In this document: in pieces, positions 8,941-16,171 of the stretch
How the letters are laid out: every line of letters begins with the position of its first letter
Position numbering within the stretch: the stretch's first letter is position 1
Made by a program: the position numbers and the translations under genes
Notes under the pieces: generated by a model
Databases searched by the model: none
What the model was told of the DNA's origin: nothing
What the model saw: the letters and a program-made list of their open reading frames with translations, nothing else
Assembly (NCBI RefSeq): GCF_037996765.1
Contig: NZ_JBBNAD010000005.1
Location: 280,001 to 344,000, forward strand
Length of the DNA stretch: 64,000 bases
Reading direction: 5' to 3'
From: Bdellovibrio sp. GT3
Lineage (GTDB): Bacteria > Bdellovibrionota > Bdellovibrionia > Bdellovibrionales > Bdellovibrionaceae

Positions 8941-10224
8941 TTGAATGCTTTAGGTCGCCATATTTTGGTTGAGTTCAGCGGGTGTAACGCTGAGGTGTTA
9001 AACGACGTTTCTATCATCGAAAGAAGTATGATTGAAGCGGCACAAATCGCAGGGGCTACTGTGATTAACTCGACATTCCACCACTTTTCCCCTTGGGGAG
9101 TGAGCGGTGTGGTTGTTATTCAGGAAAGCCATTTGGCAATCCACACATGGCCGGAATACAGATACGCAGCGGTGGATCTTTTCACATGCGGCGAAACTGT
9201 GGACCCTTGGGTTTCTTTTGAACACCTGAAAAAAGCATTCCAGGCAAATTACTCGGCGATCGAAATGAATCGCGGTTCTTTGCACGTGATCCAAAAAACT
9301 GACTTTAAACCTAAAACAATCCGCGAAAAACCGACTTTTGATTTGTCCAAAGGCGTGCAAATCGAACGCAACGTTTGGTTCACCGATAAGGACGAGAACC
9401 AAGCCTTGTCTCTTCGTTACACAGGCGACGTCTTATTTGATGAAACAAATCCGTTCCAACGTGTTCGCGTATTGGAATCTTACTCACATGGAAAATTCCT
9501 GGCGATTAACAACATGGTTATGTGTTCCGAGCGTGATGAGTTTCATTATCATGAAATGATCACTCACCCGGTTATGCAGTCCCACGGAAAAGCCAAAAAC
9601 GTTTTGGTTATTGGCGGCGGCGACGGCGGAACGATCCGTGAGTTGTTTAAGTACGACGTTGATAAAGTGACGATGGTGGAAATCGATGAAGCCGTTGTTC
9701 GCGCTTCAAAACTTCATTTGCCACAAATCGCTTCTGAGTTCGGCAACCCGAAATTGAATCTTATTATCGGTGACGGCATCCAGTTTGTGAAAGATGCGGC
9801 TCCTAACTCTTACGATGTGATCATCGTTGACGGTTCTGACCCGGTAGGACCTGCTGAAGGCCTATTCACGGCAGAGTTCTATGATAACTGCAAAAAAGCG
9901 CTGAAAGATGGCGGCATGGTGATCACTCAAGGTGAATCGCCGATGTTCCATGAGGGCACTTTTGTTGAGCTTAATAAGTGCCTAAAAGGCATTTTCGGCG
10001 CTTCCAGCGTTCACACTATGCTATTCCACGCCACGACTTACCCGTCTGGAATGTGGAGCTTGCAAATGGGCGTGAAGGGTTCCACTCACCCAGCGACCGA
10101 TTTTAACAAAGACCAAGCGCGCCAATTTGCTAAAGCAAAGGGCTTGAAATACTACAATGAGGATTTGCACTCTGCGGCGTTCTCTTTGCCGACGTTTGTT
10201 AAAACAATGTTGGGCCAAAACTAA
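8941..10224 (+). CDS. Fused S-adenosylmethionine decarboxylase / spermidine synthase
   Basis: Bifunctional polyamine enzyme of 427 residues. Residues 1 to about 125 are a prokaryotic AdoMet decarboxylase proenzyme close to the Thermotoga type: the self-cleaving Glu62-Ser63 pair in [13 protein letters not shown] yields the pyruvoyl cofactor, with His68 and Cys83 also conserved. Residues about 140-427 are spermidine synthase with the SAM-site GGGDGG (about 224) and [10 protein letters not shown] (about 296). One chain would make decarboxylated SAM and use it to turn putrescine into spermidine. The start is TTG at 8941, with GGAGGG seven bases upstream; a TTG at 8926 precedes that site and is unlikely. 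Confidence 0.93.
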   Translation: MNALGRHILVEFSGCNAEVLNDVSIIERSMIEAAQIAGATVINSTFHHFSPWGVSGVVVIQESHLAIHTWPEYRYAAVDLFTCGETVDPWVSFEHLKKAFQANYSAIEMNRGSLHVIQKTDFKPKTIREKPTFDLSKGVQIERNVWFTDKDENQALSLRYTGDVLFDETNPFQRVRVLESYSHGKFLAINNMVMCSERDEFHYHEMITHPVMQSHGKAKNVLVIGGGDGGTIRELFKYDVDKVTMVEIDEAVVRASKLHLPQIASEFGNPKLNLIIGDGIQFVKDAAPNSYDVIIVDGSDPVGPAEGLFTAEFYDNCKKALKDGGMVITQGESPMFHEGTFVELNKCLKGIFGASSVHTMLFHATTYPSGMWSLQMGVKGSTHPATDFNKDQARQFAKAKGLKYYNEDLHSAAFSLPTFVKTMLGQN

Positions 10225-10244
10225 AATCACCAATTGTCTTTTGG

Positions 10245-10270
10245 GGACTCCGTCTTATTGGGCGGGGTCC
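10245..10270 (+). other. Hairpin after the spermidine gene
   Basis: GGACTCCGTC (10245-10254) pairs with GGCGGGGTCC (10261-10270) through ten positions including G-U pairs. It lies 20 bases after the stop codon and may end the transcript, but no T-run follows. Confidence 0.35.
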
Positions 10271-10355
10271 TGAAGCTCTCTAAATCGTAGACCTCTCCTC
10301 ATTTTCAATATAGTTTCATTTAAGATTATCAACCTGGACTATTTAGGAGATGTAA

Positions 10356-10979
10356 ATGTTCAAACTTCCAACACTTCCGTATGCAAAAACAGATTTGGCT
10401 CCTTTGTTCAACGAAGAACAAATGACATATCACTATGACAAACATCACAAAGCTTATATCGACAATTTGAATAAGGCGATGGAGACAGACTCTTCTTTGA
10501 AAGGTAAATCCCTTGAAGAGATCGTTCTTTCTTCTTCTGGTGGTAACTTCAATAACTCGGCTCAAGCTTGGAACCACACATTCTATTGGTTCAACATGGC
10601 TCCAGTAGGAAAAGGCGGCAAAGCCTCTGCTGATCTTGAGACTGCAATCAAACGTGATTTCGGCTCCATGGACGAACTAAAAGCTAAGTTCGTTGATGGT
10701 GGCATGAAAACTTTCGGTTCTGGCTGGATCTGGTTGTGCACAGATGCTTCAGGCAAACTAAGCCTGGTATCCACTTCCAACGCTGCAGTTCCGTTCACTA
10801 ACAACGGCCCAGCTCCAATCATGGTTGCTGACGTTTGGGAGCACGCTTACTACGTTGATTACCGCAACCTTCGTTTGAAATATCTTGAGACTTTCTGGGC
10901 ACAAGTTAACTGGGATTACGTATCTCAATGTTACGCTTCCAAAAAAGTTCAAGACCTAACGAAAGCAATGACTGCTTAA
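10356..10979 (+). CDS. sodB: Iron superoxide dismutase
   Basis: Cytosolic enzyme that converts superoxide to oxygen and hydrogen peroxide. The four metal ligands are His26, His74 (AWNHTFYW), Asp159 and His163 (DVWEHAYY). Gln70 in NNSAQAWNH occupies the position diagnostic for the iron type. The length of 207 residues is standard and there is no signal peptide. The ATG at 10356 follows TTTAGGAGATGTAA, a good ribosome-binding site. A strong terminator follows at 11016-11044, so it is probably transcribed alone. It complements katG at 56-58 kb, which removes the peroxide formed. Confidence 0.97.
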   Translation: MFKLPTLPYAKTDLAPLFNEEQMTYHYDKHHKAYIDNLNKAMETDSSLKGKSLEEIVLSSSGGNFNNSAQAWNHTFYWFNMAPVGKGGKASADLETAIKRDFGSMDELKAKFVDGGMKTFGSGWIWLCTDASGKLSLVSTSNAAVPFTNNGPAPIMVADVWEHAYYVDYRNLRLKYLETFWAQVNWDYVSQCYASKKVQDLTKAMTA

Positions 10980-11015
10980 GAGGTAACAGTTCCCTTTTTG
11001 GAACTCACCGCAATT

Positions 11016-11044
11016 AAAAGGGAGCCCACTGGCTCCCTTTTTTT
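11016..11044 (+). terminator. Intrinsic terminator of sodB
   Basis: GGGAGCC and GGCTCCC form the stem around a CACT loop, flanked by AAAA and followed by seven T. Confidence 0.92.
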
Positions 11045-11168
11045 GTGTCTTCGCAAGCCCACATCTTCCAAAAGACAAGCCAGCAGTTACTTTCCTTTCA
11101 TACAACAGTTCCGTACTTGTCGCTCCCCACAGCTGTTTCACAATAGAGACAACCTTAAGGAGGTTTCT

Positions 11169-11576
11169 ATGAAAAACCTTTTAGCAGTATTTCTGGTTAG
11201 CACATTTTCGTGGGCATCTTTTGCAGCTCCCTCTCAAACATTTGCTCAGACACCGATTCAAGTTTCCGAAGACATCGTCATTGATTACGATTTTGGCGAA
11301 GTGGCCGTGGGCAGTGGCAGCTCGACGTCCTGGGAACTTTACGCTCCCGCAGACAAATCAATCTATATTAGCCAAATCACCATGAGTGGTGGTGACTATT
11401 GGGCAGATACAGATTGTCTGGGATTTTTGGAGGCGGGTTACTCATGCACTTTTACACTGTACTTCGTGCCATCCCAACAAGGTGAATCCAACGCCACAGT
11501 CAAAGTTTTAGCCAACGAAGATAGTGTCACAATGAATATTAAAGGAACCGGAATCCCCGGCGGCGAACCTCAGTAG
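11169..11576 (+). CDS. Exported protein with an ASH/HYDIN-type immunoglobulin-like domain
   Basis: A 135-residue exported protein. AAGGAGG seven bases before the ATG at 11169 fixes the start; the first 20-odd residues form a Sec signal peptide ending in SFA. The mature part carries DFGEVAVGSGSSTSWELY, DCLGFLEAGYSCTFTLYFVPSQQG and VKGTG-like endings, the pattern of the 'choice-of-anchor D' (ASPM-SPD-2-Hydin) beta-sandwich. The two cysteines (DCLG and YSCTF) may form a disulfide bond. Such domains are usually structural or adhesive. It has its own start after the sodB terminator and converges with the flavoprotein gene. Confidence 0.8.
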   Translation: MKNLLAVFLVSTFSWASFAAPSQTFAQTPIQVSEDIVIDYDFGEVAVGSGSSTSWELYAPADKSIYISQITMSGGDYWADTDCLGFLEAGYSCTFTLYFVPSQQGESNATVKVLANEDSVTMNIKGTGIPGGEPQ

Positions 11577-11584
11577 CTACCGAG

Positions 11585-12160
11585 TTACTTAAACCATTTA
11601 CGGCGAGGGTCTTTCTTGTCGACGGGCCAAGTGGTCCACTCAACTTTTAAGGCCATCGCTGTTTTTATATTTTCAAGAATAAGTTCGGCGTCTTCGATTT
11701 GCCAAAAATCTTTGGCGTGAGTCGTTTTTGTTTTCAAGGCAATGTCAGACACCAAAGAATAAACCATGCCACTCATTGGCGGGATCAAGAATCCCATCGT
11801 GCTTAAAACGCCCTGCAGGCGCGACAGCACGGACTTCCCACCCACTGAATGCATCAGCACCATCACTGCACAGGGCTTCCCCATAATGGCCGGAGTGGCT
11901 TCCATATCAGTCATTTCCTCAAGCAGCCTTTGCAGCGGACTCCCCCAAGAATCCCAATAGGTCCCGGTCACAAAAATGACCGAGTCACAATCCGCAATCT
12001 TCTTCTTAACCGAAAGCCAAAAGGCGCCAGCCGGTTTTTGCGCCAGATGAACAACCTCATAATCCAACGTCCGATCCAGTTTCCGAACTTTGGAAATGAA
12101 TGCCGCGCAATTGCCTTTATCGCCAGATGGACTGCCATTAAGAATCAAAACTTTTTTCAT
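11585..12160 (-). CDS. NADPH-dependent FMN reductase-like flavoprotein
   Basis: Flavodoxin-fold protein of 191 residues. The phosphate-binding loop for FMN is LNGSPSGDKGNC near the N-terminus, and TGTYWDSWGSPLQ corresponds to the second flavin-contact loop (TPxYxGSxP-like). Family members reduce FMN, quinones or azo compounds with NAD(P)H. The start at 12160 gives MKKVLILNGSPS, the standard family N-terminus; an upstream start at 12196 would translate through the palindrome and is rejected. A perfect 8-bp dyad lies seven bases before the start, suggesting a repressor site that would cover the translation start. Confidence 0.8.
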   Translation of the reverse strand: MKKVLILNGSPSGDKGNCAAFISKVRKLDRTLDYEVVHLAQKPAGAFWLSVKKKIADCDSVIFVTGTYWDSWGSPLQRLLEEMTDMEATPAIMGKPCAVMVLMHSVGGKSVLSRLQGVLSTMGFLIPPMSGMVYSLVSDIALKTKTTHAKDFWQIEDAELILENIKTAMALKVEWTTWPVDKKDPRRKWFK

Positions 12161-12166
12161 ACTCAA

Positions 12167-12185
12167 AAAGGTACGCCGTACCTTT
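12167..12185. promoter_or_regulatory. Dyad (candidate operator) before the flavoprotein gene
   Basis: AAAGGTAC-GCC-GTACCTTT is a perfect 8-bp inverted repeat seven bases upstream of the flavoprotein start codon. Confidence 0.5.
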
Positions 12186-12260
12186 GGGGATTGCATCGCA
12201 GAACCGCATCAGTTTCGCGGTGTGTATCAAAAAACCGGCAGGCGCCTTTTGGGAAAAAGG

Positions 12261-12287
12261 AAGGCGCCCTTGATTGGGGCGCCTTTT
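12261..12287. terminator. GC-rich hairpin with T-run
   Basis: AAGGCGCC and GGCGCCTT form a stem around a short loop and are followed on the plus strand by TTTTATT. A further GGCGCC copy lies 20 bases upstream. It sits in the 198-base gap between the flavoprotein promoter and the end of the BON gene. Confidence 0.6.
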
Positions 12288-12358
12288 ATTCATGGAGGGA
12301 TATTTGGGAAAAGGACCGCATGATTTAACTATCTATCACCATCAATGATCCTCCTTTG

Positions 12359-12877
12359 TTAGGAAGGCCCAGGCCCATTCATCAGGTCCCGGTTTTCGTT
12401 TACAAAAGAAGGAGCTCGGCGGGGTGGTTCTATGATCAATATATTATTAACCACATCGGCCACTCCGGAGAGCTCCCATGCCGATCCGACTGCTAAAGCT
12501 TTTAATCGTGGTCTGAACACTTCGCCTTCAAGGGTTACGATTCCGTCCTCAACGAGGACCTCTATTCGTTCTCCCCCGATTTTTACGAAGTCCTCTAAAG
12601 ACTGTTCGATCAACATCTTTAGCTCTTCATCGGAGCGATAATAGTCAGATGGAACCACAATGCGATCTTCAATCGACCACACTCCCTCAATATTGGAGAC
12701 GAGTTCCAGGGCTGCCATTTTTTTAAATGAGGTGTCGCAACTGCCTGTGACAATCACGGCACACCCTCGCACGATCACATCGAAGTCCGCAGGACTCACT
12801 CTCTTATCCCATTTCAATCTTTCACAGATTTTTCGTCTGAGATCGGTATCAATTGGATTGATCTTTTGAGTACCCAT
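12359..12877 (-). CDS. BON-domain protein
   Basis: A 172-residue protein with two BON-like repeats: residues about 12-75 (LRRKICERLKWDKRVSPADFDV to GVWSIEDRI) and about 82-150 (KMLIEQSLEDF to GVADVVNNI). BON domains bind membranes or phospholipids and are common in stress-induced envelope proteins. There is no signal peptide, so the protein would be cytosolic or act on the inner leaflet. GAAAGGAG lies nine bases before the ATG at 12877. It is downstream of the ribosome hibernation gene on the same strand with a 90-base gap, and both may belong to one stress unit. Confidence 0.85.
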   Translation of the reverse strand: MGTQKINPIDTDLRRKICERLKWDKRVSPADFDVIVRGCAVIVTGSCDTSFKKMAALELVSNIEGVWSIEDRIVVPSDYYRSDEELKMLIEQSLEDFVKIGGERIEVLVEDGIVTLEGEVFRPRLKALAVGSAWELSGVADVVNNILIIEPPRRAPSFVNENRDLMNGPGPS

Positions 12878-12967
12878 GGGCCGACTCCTTTCTGATCGTT
12901 CGGTTAAACTAATTCAATTTCAATATTAACTAATTACTCATTCCCATCTCATCCAAGCTGGGGAAAC

Positions 12968-13366
12968 CTACCCAGCCTGGTTTTCTGCCATCATCTCTGC
13001 TTCTTCCCAAGTAGGGAAATAGTTCAGCATAGGATCGTGTCTACGATGCATGGCTTTTTTCGAAGAACGGCGACGCAAAACAGATTTCAAAGAGTCTACT
13101 GTTTTCATCACTGCTTTTTTGAAACTCTCGTCAGATTTCGAGATTTTTATAATCCCCTTGCTGTGAGTCGGTTTCAAAATTACCTCGCAAGTATAACTAG
13201 GTTTGCGAGATTGTGTGCGATGTCGATCTGTCTCAATCCGCACAGTGAGGTGAGCAGCACTGTCGTATTTGAAGAAGTCCTGGATTGAAGCCTCCACTTT
13301 CTCAAGTAAGTAAGCTTCTAGGTTTTCAGTACGAGTGATGTCTCTGTAGTAGATGTCTGTTTGCAT
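12968..13366 (-). CDS. hpf: Ribosome hibernation promoting factor
   Basis: A 132-residue protein of the HPF/YfiA (RaiA) family, which binds the decoding centre of the 30S subunit and silences ribosomes in stationary or starved cells. The pattern beta-alpha-beta-beta-beta-alpha is visible: IYYRDI, NLEAYLLEKVEAS, AAHLTVRIETDRHR, PSYTCEVILKP, and a final basic helix KKAVMKTVDSLKSVLRRR. It lacks the long C-terminal dimerisation domain, so it is a short form. AAGGAGG stands six bases before the ATG. In a predator such silencing would fit the free-swimming attack phase, but that is inference. Confidence 0.88.
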   Translation of the reverse strand: MQTDIYYRDITRTENLEAYLLEKVEASIQDFFKYDSAAHLTVRIETDRHRTQSRKPSYTCEVILKPTHSKGIIKISKSDESFKKAVMKTVDSLKSVLRRRSSKKAMHRRHDPMLNYFPTWEEAEMMAENQAG

Positions 13367-13569
13367 ATCTACCTCCTTGTTCTTTCATTATCGTTGATGG
13401 CAAAGGATTATTTAAATATATAATTCAAATGACATACATAAGTTAAAGTTATAGGTTGAGTCTGGGCCCATAGGGAATCCCTAGTGCTATCGGGCAGTTG
13501 GGGGACCAGGGTCGTGGTCTGGGTGCCAAACTGGAGCCGATTTTTCACTCTCAAACCGGGTGGTATTTT

Positions 13570-14493
13570 ATGTTTAATTTTAATCATTTATATTATTTCC
13601 ACATCACAGCGAAAATTGGCGGTGTCTCAAATGCAGCAAAGTATCTGCGCATTTCCCAGCCCAGCCTGTCCTCGCAACTGAAAATTCTCGAGAGCAATTT
13701 AGACACAAAACTCTTCGAAAAAAAAGGTCGCGTCCTGCAACTCACACCCGACGGAGAGCGTGCTTACTCTTACACAAAGAAAATGTTCGACGTTGCCAAA
13801 CAATTCGAGGACTCGCTGAAATCCCCAGGAGATAAAATGAGCGAACGCCTGCACGTGGGAATTTCCGAACAAGTGGAGCGTCCTTTTATCGCTGATATTC
13901 TTTCGCCCGTTATTCGCGACAATAAAGGCAAGACTGATAAAATCATCTCCATCACCTCTGCTCCTGACGAGGATATTCTGCAGCTCTTGCGTTCGCAGGA
14001 GGCCGATCTGATGCTGACCAATAAACCCATGTATGCCGAAGATGTGGTGGAGCTGGCTTCAATAGCAGCCCCTGTAAATCTGATGGTTTCCACTCAGCTT
14101 CTGAAGAACCTTAAGATGCGCGTTTCCAGAAACACCAGTGTTCAGGATTTTCTGACAGCTTTCCCCGGTGGCTTGGTAATTCCGACTTACAAAATGAAGC
14201 TTCGCCATGAGACAGATTTATTTGTTGAGGAAATCAAGGTTCGTAAAAAAATCTCTTTTGAATCCGACATCATGTCTGTCGTGGGTCGCGCCATCGTCGA
14301 TGGTGCCGGCTGTGGTTTCCTGCCCGTGCCTTATGTATTGGAAGAAATCAAATTGGGTCTAATCACGGTCATCGGTCCGAAATCAGGTTTATGGAAGCAT
14401 TCGTTGTACATGCTGGCCCATAAAGAAGACGAGTACGATGATCTTACAGAAGATATCGTGAAACGATTTAAGCAGCTGGATAAGTGGAGTTAA
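13570..14493 (+). CDS. LysR-family transcriptional regulator (NhaR-like)
   Basis: A 307-residue regulator. The N-terminal winged helix-turn-helix runs from FNFNHLYYFH through GGVSNAAKYLRISQPSLSSQLKILE to LFEKKGRVLQLT, closest in wording to NhaR. The C-terminal half is the usual two-lobed effector-binding domain. The start at 13570 places the HTH at the family's normal position; an open frame extends upstream to 13498 but adds a nonconserved stretch. It is divergent from hpf with a 200-base gap. No metabolic target is adjacent: the next gene is a TIGR02147 regulator on the same strand, separated by a palindrome. The effector is unknown. Confidence 0.88.
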   Translation: MFNFNHLYYFHITAKIGGVSNAAKYLRISQPSLSSQLKILESNLDTKLFEKKGRVLQLTPDGERAYSYTKKMFDVAKQFEDSLKSPGDKMSERLHVGISEQVERPFIADILSPVIRDNKGKTDKIISITSAPDEDILQLLRSQEADLMLTNKPMYAEDVVELASIAAPVNLMVSTQLLKNLKMRVSRNTSVQDFLTAFPGGLVIPTYKMKLRHETDLFVEEIKVRKKISFESDIMSVVGRAIVDGAGCGFLPVPYVLEEIKLGLITVIGPKSGLWKHSLYMLAHKEDEYDDLTEDIVKRFKQLDKWS

Positions 14494-14504
14494 CCAATAG
14501 TTTC

Positions 14505-14524
14505 TGAGAGCAGTTTTGCTCTCA
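14505..14524. promoter_or_regulatory. Palindrome upstream of TIGR02147 gene (site 1)
   Basis: TGAGAGCA-GTTT-TGCTCTCA, 8-bp perfect arms, lies 45 bases before the TIGR02147 start and 12 bases after the LysR stop. The same half-site GAGAGCA recurs in the palindrome after the gene. It could be an operator, or a terminator for the LysR gene. Confidence 0.6.
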
Positions 14525-14568
14525 AAATTATTCTTTACAGCGCTTCTAAGGTGCGCGGTAATTGTCGA

Positions 14569-15405
14569 ATGACCAAGACTGCACCAAAGAAACCACTATT
14601 AAGAGACTACCTGAATATAGCTTTCTTTCTTCATGACCTTTATCAGTACCGCAAGGCAACTGAAGAACAGTTTTCTTACGAAACCTGGGCCCATGAACTT
14701 GGTTTTCAACATCGGTCATTTCTTCGTCAAGTGGTCATTGGTCGTCGCGCGCTGACGGACACAACAGCCAAACAAATTTGCGAGCGTCTTTTCTTTACTC
14801 AGGCCGAGCAAGAGCACTTTATGATTCTTACCCACTATTCCAGAGCGCGCAGTTCACGGGAACGGGAAGCTTTCGGAAAAAAGCTGATTCAGCTACTGGA
14901 ACAAAACTACTATCAAAATGAAATCGAAGCCTCTGAGGAGTTTGTCAGCACTCCACTGATTCCCCGCCTGCAAGCCCTGCTTAGTTTGGGCGATGATGCA
15001 AAGACGGCGGAAGCACTGGCGCAGTTCTTAAATGCAGACTCATTACAAGTCGCAAAAGGACTGATGATTTTGACCAAACTGGGACTGGCAGAATCTACCC
15101 CTGATGGTCACAAAGCGACGGTCAGCAATTTCAAGGTCCCGAACAACCTTGGAAGCCAAGCACTTTTGGAATATCACAAACAAAGCCTGCAAGAGGCGAT
15201 TGATGCACGCACCCTTCCCCATCATTTGCGCCGCTATAAAAGCATGATTCTGCCGATGTCCCAGGAGGAATTTGATTCATTCCTGAAGAACATGGATGGT
15301 TTCGTGAAAGAACAGCTGCATAAATTTGACACCCCAAAGACAACCGGTCGCCGTTTGTTTCAAGTGAACTTGAACCTGTTTTCAGTCAGCGAGGAACTCT
15401 CTTAG
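14569..15405 (+). CDS. TIGR02147 family protein (DUF4423), putative transcriptional regulator
   Basis: A 278-residue protein of the TIGR02147 family, abundant in Bdellovibrio and Fibrobacter. Residues about 10-90 form an HTH-like N-terminal domain (LRDYLNIAFFLHDLY ... FSYETWAHELGFQHRSFLRQVVIGRRALT ... ICERLFFTQAEQEHF). The rest matches the DUF4423 part, with a winged-helix-like block (AEALAQFLNADSLQVAKGLMILTKLGLAEST) and an RRLFQVNLNLFSVS ending. The ATG at 14569 is preferred over a start six codons upstream. Palindromes sharing one half-site flank the gene on both sides, and an exported-protein gene follows on the same strand. DNA binding is inferred, not shown. Confidence 0.85.
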   Translation: MTKTAPKKPLLRDYLNIAFFLHDLYQYRKATEEQFSYETWAHELGFQHRSFLRQVVIGRRALTDTTAKQICERLFFTQAEQEHFMILTHYSRARSSREREAFGKKLIQLLEQNYYQNEIEASEEFVSTPLIPRLQALLSLGDDAKTAEALAQFLNADSLQVAKGLMILTKLGLAESTPDGHKATVSNFKVPNNLGSQALLEYHKQSLQEAIDARTLPHHLRRYKSMILPMSQEEFDSFLKNMDGFVKEQLHKFDTPKTTGRRLFQVNLNLFSVSEELS

Positions 15406-15406
15406 C

Positions 15407-15428
15407 TTGAGAGCAATTTTGCTCTCAA
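15407..15428. promoter_or_regulatory. Palindrome downstream of TIGR02147 gene (site 2)
   Basis: TTGAGAGCAA-TT-TTGCTCTCAA, 10-bp perfect arms, begins two bases after the TIGR02147 stop codon. It shares GAGAGCA/TGCTCTC with the site at 14505. A terminator function is possible but the stem is AT-ended and lacks a T-run. Confidence 0.6.
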
Positions 15429-15533
15429 ACCTGTAGTTTCAGACAAAAAATTTCATTTCGTTCATACCTTGTTCACGGAAATTTTGCCCAAAACTTAGCA
15501 AGTAATTGAATTTACTATTCAGCCCTCCTTGGC

Positions 15534-15566
15534 TTGGGTATTGCTTCCTTCACAGAGCAAACCCAA
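15534..15566 (+). other. 5'-UTR stem-loop before an exported-protein gene
   Basis: TTGGGT-A-TTGCT pairs with AGCAA-ACCCAA, an 11-bp stem with one bulged base and a ten-base loop. It lies about 60 bases before the start codon at 15625, in the 219-base gap after the TIGR02147 gene. Confidence 0.4.
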
Positions 15567-15624
15567 AACTCAAGGCCTTCCCCGCTTCGGCGTGCTCTGC
15601 GAGTTAACTATACAGAGGTAGAAA

Positions 15625-16080
15625 ATGAAAAAGGTGATCGTAACTCTATTGGTGTCCCTAATGTCGGTTGCAGCATCAGCGACTGGCGGCCAAATCGGTT
15701 CAGGCAATGTGGGCTTGAAAATTGGCGACTTCGCTAACTCATATATCGTAGCTCGCCTGGCGATTGAAGGGCCTTACTATGTTGCCCAATTTGAAGTAAA
15801 CGGTAATGGCGACACCGTCATCTTCCGCGATGCAAATATGGATGCGGCTAGAGATAATCAGGACTGCGTCGGTAAAAATATCAATCTGAAGAACAATATT
15901 TTACAAGTTAGCGTAAATTGCAAAAGCCTGGGCAATGCTCCGCTGAGCTTTGAAATCGACGTCAAAGGCTTAACCAAAGCAGACCTTGAAAAAGGCGCGA
16001 AGGTTAACGTTCGCAGCGATGCCACCGGCGGCGAATGGTTCCCTTTTGATATCGTTAAAAGAAATAAGTCGTTCTTTTAG
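15625..16080 (+). CDS. Small exported protein of unknown function
   Basis: A 151-residue protein with a Sec signal peptide (MKKVIVTLLVSLMSVAASATG, cleavage near residue 20). The mature part is small, with many beta-prone stretches and two cysteines (QDCVGK and VNCKS) that could form a disulfide bond. I recognise no family. CAGAGGTAG lies before the ATG. It follows the TIGR02147 gene after a palindrome and a leader hairpin, and ends in a strong terminator. Secretion to the periplasm or beyond is likely; the regulator next door is the best clue to its control. Confidence 0.75.
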   Translation: MKKVIVTLLVSLMSVAASATGGQIGSGNVGLKIGDFANSYIVARLAIEGPYYVAQFEVNGNGDTVIFRDANMDAARDNQDCVGKNINLKNNILQVSVNCKSLGNAPLSFEIDVKGLTKADLEKGAKVNVRSDATGGEWFPFDIVKRNKSFF

Positions 16081-16092
16081 TCTGAACAAATA

Positions 16093-16121
16093 AAAAAAGC
16101 CTCGGTCTCCCGAGGCTTTTT
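16093..16121. terminator. Bidirectional intrinsic terminator
   Basis: AGCCTCGG-TCTC-CCGAGGCT with A-run before and T-run after. It serves the exported-protein gene and possibly the convergent aminopeptidase gene. Confidence 0.9.
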
Positions 16122-16137
16122 CGCTTAGCAATAAGAT

Positions 16138-16171
16138 GTAGGACCTGGCACCTAGTACGTGGCACCTAGTA
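16138..16171. repeat. REP-like element with internal 12-bp tandem repeat
   Basis: GTAGGACCTGGCACC (16138-16152) matches the RAYT right repeat at 2903-2917 over 15 bases. Its continuation TGGCACCTAGTA occurs twice, at 16146-16157 and 16160-16171. The last copy contains the stop codon of the aminopeptidase gene (minus strand, 16166-16168). Confidence 0.75.
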
